In this document: in pieces, positions 59,108 to 64,000 of the stretch
How positions within the stretch are numbered: position 1 is the first letter of the stretch
How the letters are laid out: every line of letters starts with the position of its first letter
Assembly: GCF_902859585.1 (NCBI RefSeq)
Contig: NZ_CADIJM010000001.1
Location: 248,001 to 312,000, forward strand
DNA: 64,000 nt
Source of the DNA: Achromobacter animicus
GTDB taxonomy: Bacteria > Pseudomonadota > Gammaproteobacteria > Burkholderiales > Burkholderiaceae_B
Direction of reading: 5' to 3'
Translations under genes and position numbers: made by a program
Notes under the pieces: generated by a model
Told to the model about the DNA's origin: nothing
What the model saw: the letters and a program-made list of their open reading frames with translations, nothing else
Databases searched by the model: none

Positions 59108-59147
59108 ACGTGTTCCTGTCAAAGGTAGAAGAGGGATGCGGGGGCGG

Positions 59148-60143
59148 TCAGGCGGGCTTGATGCCGGCGTCGCGGATGACCTTGCCCCATTTGTCGAAGT
59201 CCGCTTTGCGTGTCTGGTCCAGGGCCTGCGGCGTGCCGCCGGCCAGCGTGATGCCAAGCTGTTCGGCCAGCGCAACCAGCGCGGGGCTTTGCAGCGCGCG
59301 GCCGATGTCGGTGTTGAGCCGCGCGATCACCGGCGCCGGGGTCGCAGCCGGCGCGAAGACCGCCTGCCATTGCTCGACCACGAAATCGTCGAACCCGGCC
59401 TGCGCCATGGTGGGCACGTCGGCAAGCGCGGGCAGGCGCTGCGCGGACGTGACGGCCAGGGCGCGCAGCGCGCCGGTCTGCACGTGCGGCAACGCGGCGG
59501 CGGCCGGAATGAAGGCGAACTGCACCTGGCCGGCCAACGTGTCCTGTAAGGCGGGGGTGTCGCCCTTGTAGGGCACGTGCAGAAAGCGGGCGCCGGTCTT
59601 TTGCTGCAGCAGTTCACCCTGCATGTGCAGGATGGTCCCGGTGCCGCCCGATGCATAGGCCAGGCTTTCCGGCGCCTTCTTCGCCGCGGCGATCAGCTCG
59701 GCCACGGTCTTGAAGGGCTGCGCCTCGCCTACGACCAGCAGATGGGGAATGGTGCCGATCATGATGACCGGCGCGAAGTCGGCGACGGGGTCATAGGTGA
59801 GCTTGCCCATGACGTGGGGGGCGATCGCCTGCGGGCCGATCGACGTGCCCAGCAAGGTCAGGCCGTCCGCTTCGGCGCGTGCCACGCGGGCCGCGCCGAT
59901 GGTGCCGGTGGCGCCCGGGCGGTTGTCGACGATGACACGCGTTGAAAGCAGCGCATCGAGCTGCTGCGCGATGGCGCGGCCCAGCACGTCGGTGCTGCCG
60001 CCCGCCGGATACGGCACCACCCAGGTGATGGTCTTGCCGCCGGGCCATTCCTGCGCGGCGCGAACGCCGAAGGCGGCGGTGGCCGTCAGCGCCGCGGTGG
60101 CGGCGAGGAAGCTGCGGCGGGTAAGGGTGTGAGGGTCTTGCAT
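59148..60143 (-). CDS. Bug/TctC-family periplasmic receptor with Tat-like signal (operon copy 2)
   Basis: This 331-residue receptor starts MQDPHTLTRRSFLAATAALTA, a twin-arginine signal, unlike the Sec signals of the other Bug proteins here. Bug signatures are VPYPAGGSTDVLGR, NRPGATGTIGAARVARAEADG and VPYKGDTPAL. The usual APDGYT motif reads AEADGLT, a change in the ligand loop. The ATG at 60143 is chosen from the signal. Confidence 0.9.
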   Translation of the reverse strand: MQDPHTLTRRSFLAATAALTATAAFGVRAAQEWPGGKTITWVVPYPAGGSTDVLGRAIAQQLDALLSTRVIVDNRPGATGTIGAARVARAEADGLTLLGTSIGPQAIAPHVMGKLTYDPVADFAPVIMIGTIPHLLVVGEAQPFKTVAELIAAAKKAPESLAYASGGTGTILHMQGELLQQKTGARFLHVPYKGDTPALQDTLAGQVQFAFIPAAAALPHVQTGALRALAVTSAQRLPALADVPTMAQAGFDDFVVEQWQAVFAPAATPAPVIARLNTDIGRALQSPALVALAEQLGITLAGGTPQALDQTRKADFDKWGKVIRDAGIKPA

Positions 60144-60169
60144 GGGGTGTCTCCGATGATGCTTTTTGT

Positions 60170-61036
60170 TCATGCCGGAAAGCCGTACAAGGCCGCCGGG
60201 TTGTGGACGAGGACCTGGTCCAGTTGGTCGCGGCCGGTCCATTCGGCCAGGCGTTCGAACTGGCGCGCGTCGTCGGGCATGGGTTGCATGCCGGCCGACG
60301 CCGACGCATGCGGCCAGTCGCTGCCCCAGACGACACGCTCGGGATTGGCGTCCAGATAACTGCGGGCCAGCGCATCCAGCGCCGGGTCTTCAATGGAATG
60401 CCGCGGGCTGACGATGTAGCCACCGGACAGCTTGATCCACGCGCGGCCGCGCTCGAGCAGCCGCAGTACCAGGGCGTGGGCCGGATGCACGCCGGCGTCT
60501 TGCGGCGCAAGCCGCGCCATGTGGTCGAACACGATGGGCGCGGGCAGGTCTTGCAGCGCGGGCGCCAGCTCGGCTAGCTGCTCGCGCGCCATCAGCAGTT
60601 GCAGGTGCCAGCCCAACGGTGCGACGCGCTGCGCCAGCGGCACGATCTGATCCGCGGAACTGGTCACGCCCAAGGACAGATTGAGACGGATGCCGCGAAC
60701 GCCTGCGTCGTGCATGGCTTGAAGCTGCGCATCGGTCTCGCTGCCATCGATCACCGCCACGCCGCGCGCCTGCCCACCCAACTGCGCCAGCGCGTCCAGC
60801 ATGGGACGGTTGTCCGCGCCGTAGGTGGAAGGCGTGACCAGCACGGCCCGCTGTGTTCCCAACCGGGCCTGGATCTCGCGGTACTGCGCCATCGTGGCGT
60901 CCGGCGGCGACAGCTTTGCACCGGGCGCAGCGGGGTAGCGCGCGTCATAGGCGTGGATGTGGCAGTCGCACGCGCCGGCCGGCGCGGCAATGGCGGGGCG
61001 CGACGTGCCGCTGGAATACGGGTAGCGGGCTTGCAT
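60170..61036 (-). CDS. Amidohydrolase-superfamily lactonase (2-pyrone-4,6-dicarboxylate hydrolase-like)
   Basis: This 288-residue TIM-barrel hydrolase has DCHIHAYD (24-31) and the late motif WGSDWPHAS, typical of the LigI/sulfomuconolactone hydrolase branch of amidohydrolases, which need no or one metal. The histidine of FDHMARL also fits. It would open a lactone ring. Its neighbours (aldolase, dehydrogenase, second lactonase) support breakdown of an aromatic or sugar lactone. Confidence 0.85.
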   Translation of the reverse strand: MQARYPYSSGTSRPAIAAPAGACDCHIHAYDARYPAAPGAKLSPPDATMAQYREIQARLGTQRAVLVTPSTYGADNRPMLDALAQLGGQARGVAVIDGSETDAQLQAMHDAGVRGIRLNLSLGVTSSADQIVPLAQRVAPLGWHLQLLMAREQLAELAPALQDLPAPIVFDHMARLAPQDAGVHPAHALVLRLLERGRAWIKLSGGYIVSPRHSIEDPALDALARSYLDANPERVVWGSDWPHASASAGMQPMPDDARQFERLAEWTGRDQLDQVLVHNPAALYGFPA

Positions 61037-61042
61037 GGCGGA

Positions 61043-62011
61043 TCACTCGACCTTCGCGCCCGAGTCCTTGACGATCTTGCCCCAGCGGATGCGGTCGTCG
61101 TGGATCAGCTTGGCGAACGCTTCCGGAGAACTGGTCAGCACTCGCGCGCCTTGCTCCTGGTACTTCAAGCTCAGGTCCTTGGCCTGCAGCGCCTTGTTGA
61201 ACTCGGCGTTCAGGCGCTGCACGATGTCGGCCGGCGTGCCGGCGGGCGCGGCCAGTCCGAACCAGGTCACCGCCTCGAAGCCGGGAAAGCCGCGCTCGGC
61301 GACGGTGGGCACGTCGGGCATGTCAGGCACGCGTTGCGACGACGTCACCGCCAGCGCCCGCATCTTGCCGTTGCGCACGTGGCCGATCAGCGTGGGCACC
61401 GACGACAGGTACATGTCGATCTGGCCGCCGATCAGGTCATTGGAGGCCTGCGCCGCGCCCTTGTACGGAATGTGGGTGAGCTTGATGCCGGCGGCGTTCT
61501 GCAACTGCACGGCCGCCAGATGCGCCACGGTCCCGTTGCCCGAACTTGCGAAGTTCAACGCGCCCGGTTTGGCTTTGGCGGCGGCAATCATGTCCTCGAA
61601 GGACTTGAGCGGCGAGGTCGCCGGCACGACGATCACCAGCGGGGCGTCCGCGACCAGACCGATGGCGGAGAGATCCTTTTCGGGGTCGTAAGGCAGCTTG
61701 GCGTAGAGCGTCGGGTTGATCGCCAGGTTGCTGGTCTGGCCCAGCACCAGCGTGTAACCGTCCGGCGCCGCCTTGGCGACCGTGTCGACCCCGATGTTGC
61801 CGCCCGAGCCCGGCCGGTTCTCCGTGACGATGTTCCAACCGGTGTTGGCGCCGACCTTTATCGCCGCCTCCCGGGCCAGCACGTCGGTGCCGCCGCCTGG
61901 CGGGAAGGGAACGATCAGGCGGATGGGCTTGTTGGGATAGTCCTGAGCGGCGCTCAGGCTGGTCATGCACACCAGGGCCAGGCCCGACAGCACGCGCGCG
62001 ATCTGCTTCAT
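61043..62011 (-). CDS. Bug/TctC-family periplasmic receptor (operon copy 1)
   Basis: This 322-residue exported protein is the first gene of the operon. It has a Sec signal (MKQIARVLSGLALVCMTSLSAAQ) and Bug signatures VPFPPGGGTDVLAR, NRPGSGGNIGVDTVAKAAPDGYT and IPYKGAAQAS. The gap to the divergent IclR gene is 82 bases and contains the putative control site. Confidence 0.9.
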   Translation of the reverse strand: MKQIARVLSGLALVCMTSLSAAQDYPNKPIRLIVPFPPGGGTDVLAREAAIKVGANTGWNIVTENRPGSGGNIGVDTVAKAAPDGYTLVLGQTSNLAINPTLYAKLPYDPEKDLSAIGLVADAPLVIVVPATSPLKSFEDMIAAAKAKPGALNFASSGNGTVAHLAAVQLQNAAGIKLTHIPYKGAAQASNDLIGGQIDMYLSSVPTLIGHVRNGKMRALAVTSSQRVPDMPDVPTVAERGFPGFEAVTWFGLAAPAGTPADIVQRLNAEFNKALQAKDLSLKYQEQGARVLTSSPEAFAKLIHDDRIRWGKIVKDSGAKVE

Positions 62012-62077
62012 CGTTGTCTCCGAATAGTTGTTTTGGTGAAGGCATTGTGAATCCGTGTTCCACTCAATACAATGCAG

Positions 62078-62093
62078 GTTCGTATAGCGGAAC
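62078..62093. promoter_or_regulatory. Candidate IclR-family operator
   Basis: GTTCGTATAGCGGAAC has GTTC/GAAC ends as an inverted repeat and resembles the half-sites of Pca-type IclR regulators (GTTCGAT-like). It lies immediately before the IclR start and 67 bases before the divergent Bug start. The arms are only 4 bp, so confidence is limited. Confidence 0.4.
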
Positions 62094-62837
62094 ATGTTGC
62101 GTACCATGAACGATGGGCTGAACCCCGATCCGGACGAAACCCCAGCCGAAGAAGGCGTGGTGGCGGTGCGCCGCGCAATGAGCATCCTTGCCGCGTTCGG
62201 CGTGGACGACACGCACCTGTCGCTGGCGGAGCTCAGCCGGCGGACCGGCTGCCATCGCTCAACCGTGTTGCGTCTGGCGCGCACCCTGGCCATGGACGAC
62301 TACCTGGCGCAACGGGAGGACGGCACATGGCGCCTGGCGCGCGCGGCCGGTTGGCTGGGCGCCTGCTACCAGGCCACGTTCAACATTGCGGAAGTGGTGC
62401 AGCCGGTGCTGCGTGAGCTGTCGGCTGCTACGGGTGAAAGCGCCACGTTCTATGTGCGCGAAGGCAAGCAGCGCATCTGCATGGCGCGGGTCGAAGGCCC
62501 CAAGTCCATCCGGCATCACGTGCGGGTGGGGGCGGCGCTGCCGCTTGAGCTGGGCAGTCCGGGGCGTGTGCTGCTGGCGTTTGCCGGCGAACCGGGCGAA
62601 CCCTATGAATCCGTGCGCCGCGCGGGCTACATGATTTCGCTCGGCGAGCGCGATGCGGAGGTCTCCAGCATTTCGGCGCCGGTCTACGGCATCAACTGGA
62701 CACTGCAGGGCGCCATCTGCATCTCGGGGCCGATCTCGCGCCTGACCGAAAGCGTGCTGCTTGATCTCAAGGAGCCGGTGCTTGCGGCGGCGAGCCGGCT
62801 GTCGCGGTCGCTGATGGGATTGCGGCGGACGGCGTAG
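62094..62837 (+). CDS. IclR-family transcriptional regulator
   Basis: This 247-residue regulator has an N-terminal winged helix (LSLAELSRRTGCHRSTVLRLARTLAMDDYLAQRED) and an IclR effector domain (FYVREGKQRICMARVEGPKSIRHHVRVGAALPLELGSPGRVLLA). The ATG at 62094 is used; 62106 is an alternative. It is divergent from the seven-gene operon and probably controls it in response to a pathway acid. Confidence 0.9.
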   Translation: MLRTMNDGLNPDPDETPAEEGVVAVRRAMSILAAFGVDDTHLSLAELSRRTGCHRSTVLRLARTLAMDDYLAQREDGTWRLARAAGWLGACYQATFNIAEVVQPVLRELSAATGESATFYVREGKQRICMARVEGPKSIRHHVRVGAALPLELGSPGRVLLAFAGEPGEPYESVRRAGYMISLGERDAEVSSISAPVYGINWTLQGAICISGPISRLTESVLLDLKEPVLAAASRLSRSLMGLRRTA

Positions 62838-62866
62838 TTCGTGCGAAGGCTTTCTGCGCCAGCCTC

Positions 62867-62915
62867 AAAAACAAAAAAAGAAAGGACGCGATCCGGGCTC
62901 CATCGGACCGCGTCC
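62867..62915 (-). terminator. Intrinsic terminator of the last Bug gene
   Basis: On the minus strand GGACGCGGTCC (62915-62905) pairs with GGATCGCGTCC (62894-62884), one G-T pair, and is followed by a T-rich run (complement of 62867-62883). This is a canonical rho-independent terminator, 55 bases beyond the Bug stop at 62971. Confidence 0.85.
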
Positions 62916-62970
62916 CTGCGCGCGCAAAGGGCGATGGCCTAGCCGCGCCCGTTTGTATGCGTGGCGAACA

Positions 62971-63945
62971 TCACTCCGCCTCGATCTTCGCCTCTTTCAC
63001 CACCTTGCCCCACTTGTCCAGGTCCGACTGGATCACCGCCGCGTACTCCTGCGGCGTGCCGCCCTGGACCTCGATGCCCGCGGCTTCCAGCTTGGCGCGC
63101 ACGGCGGGTTGCTTGAGGACCGCGTTGATCTCGGTGTTGAGCTTGGCGATGATCTCCTTCGGCGTGCCCGCCGGCGCCAGGAAGCCGCCGTTGGTGTTGG
63201 CGTCGTAGCCCTTCAGGCCTTGCTCCTGCGCGGTCGGCACGTCGGGCAGGGCCTTGGTGCGATTGGCGGTCGACACCGCGACGGCGCGCACGTTGCCGGC
63301 CTTGACCTGTTCCTGCATCGCGCTCAGCGTATCGATGTACAGCACCGTGCGGCCGGCCAGCAGGTCAGGGTGCGCGGCGGACGAACCCTTATACGGGATC
63401 AGCAGCATGGGCGCGCCGCTGACCATGCGGAACATCTCGGCGGCCATTTCCTGCGCGCTGCCTCGGCCCGACGTGGCGACTTTGGCGTCGTCGGGATGCG
63501 CCTTCATCCAGTCCACCAATTCCGGCAGCGTCTTGGGCGGGATCTTCGGATAGACCGAGAACACCAGCGGAATTTCATGCGTGTAGATGATGGGCTCGAA
63601 ACTCTTCTGCGGGTCCCAGCCCAGGTTCTTGAACAGGTATTTGTTGATGTTGTGGCTGCCGCCCACGATGCCGATGGTGTAGCCGTCGGGCTTGGCGTTG
63701 GCGAGCAGTGCGGTGCCCAGGTTGTTGGAGGCGCCCGGCCGATTGTCGACGATGACGGGCTGGCCCAGCGATTGCGAAAGCTTTTCGCCGACGACGCGCG
63801 CAATCATGTCGATGCCGCCGCCCGGCGGGGCCGGCACGATGATGCTGATGGGGCGGGTGGGGTAGTTCTGCGCCGCGGCCAGGCCGGGCACGGCGGCAAG
63901 GACTGCCGAAAAGGCCAGGGTCTTGGCCAGCGTGTTGAAGGTCAT
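62971..63945 (-). CDS. Bug/TctC-family periplasmic receptor
   Basis: This 324-residue exported protein has Bug signatures VPAPPGGGIDMIAR, NRPGASNNLGTALLANAKPDGYT and IPYKGSSAAH. The helix GGSHNINKYLFKNLGWDPQKSFEP differs from the other copies. GAGGAG lies upstream of the ATG at 63945. Its regulator or catabolic partners lie beyond the window. It has its own terminator, so it is separate from the IclR operon. Confidence 0.9.
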   Translation of the reverse strand: MTFNTLAKTLAFSAVLAAVPGLAAAQNYPTRPISIIVPAPPGGGIDMIARVVGEKLSQSLGQPVIVDNRPGASNNLGTALLANAKPDGYTIGIVGGSHNINKYLFKNLGWDPQKSFEPIIYTHEIPLVFSVYPKIPPKTLPELVDWMKAHPDDAKVATSGRGSAQEMAAEMFRMVSGAPMLLIPYKGSSAAHPDLLAGRTVLYIDTLSAMQEQVKAGNVRAVAVSTANRTKALPDVPTAQEQGLKGYDANTNGGFLAPAGTPKEIIAKLNTEINAVLKQPAVRAKLEAAGIEVQGGTPQEYAAVIQSDLDKWGKVVKEAKIEAE

Positions 63946-64000
63946 GCTTGTCTCCTCGGGGTGGTCAACTTCAGTCAACTCTGTGGGGCGCCCCGGGTGT

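Overview
The window is gene-dense, high-GC DNA typical of a betaproteobacterium of the Alcaligenaceae (Achromobacter/Bordetella type). The main pointers are six Bug (TctC-like) periplasmic receptors, each beside sugar-acid or aromatic-acid catabolic genes and LysR/GntR/IclR regulators, together with the O2-independent ubiquinone genes ubiU-ubiV-ubiT. The genus is an inference from gene content. I see no rRNA, tRNA, CRISPR array, prophage or intact insertion sequence.

Layout. 1-2.4 kb: ubiU-ubiV-ubiT with overlapping or nearly overlapping ends. 2.4-5.9 kb (minus): AapJ-like amino-acid receptor and a single ORF in which the AapQ and AapM permeases are fused, separated by about eleven 14-bp tandem repeats and with no ATPase gene nearby. 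6-8.5 kb: class V aminotransferase and MetY. 8.5-14.2 kb: an AraC regulator divergent from a translationally coupled operon (CMD/AhpD-like, acyl-CoA dehydrogenase-like, nitrate/sulfonate-type ABC ATPase, receptor, permease). 14.2-16.2 kb: two exported proteins, one with Asp-box repeats. 16.3-20.7 kb: GntR regulator, IlvD/Edd dehydratase, RraA-like protein and Bug receptor. 20.8-24 kb: methyltransferase, TetR/NAD(P)H oxidoreductase pair with a striking triple operator, and a CDF transporter. 24-29.3 kb: caa3-type cytochrome oxidase (subunit I-III fusion, subunit II with cytochrome c domain) and divergent c-type cytochromes. 29.4-36 kb: small unknowns, a PepSY protein, a TonB receptor, DUF2946, an acetoacetate-decarboxylase-like protein and a thioesterase. 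36-42.5 kb: TetR-controlled RND tripartite efflux system with matching 24-bp operators at both promoters. 42.6-55.1 kb: DUF2231/sorbosone-dehydrogenase pair, DJ-1/PfpI protein, cupin, LysR/Bug, LysR, RidA-like, MaoC, ProP, PhzF, VOC protein, diguanylate cyclase and an exported unknown. 55.4-62.8 kb: an IclR gene divergent from a seven-gene minus-strand catabolic operon holding three Bug receptors, an amidohydrolase, an RraA-like protein, a D-2-hydroxyacid dehydrogenase and an SMP-30 lactonase. 63-64 kb: a further Bug gene with a clear intrinsic terminator.

How the genes work together. Several self-contained acid-catabolism cassettes pair a regulator, a Bug receptor and enzymes, but no TctA/TctB membrane subunits are encoded here, so the receptors must act with transporters elsewhere or as sensors. 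The respiratory genes (ubiTUV and caa3 oxidase) suggest growth over a wide O2 range. The most distinctive sequence signals are regulatory: a 14-bp repeat array, three tandem 13-bp CTAC-N5-GTAG operators, paired GTGAC-N14-GTCAC operators, and palindromes next to the GntR and LysR genes.
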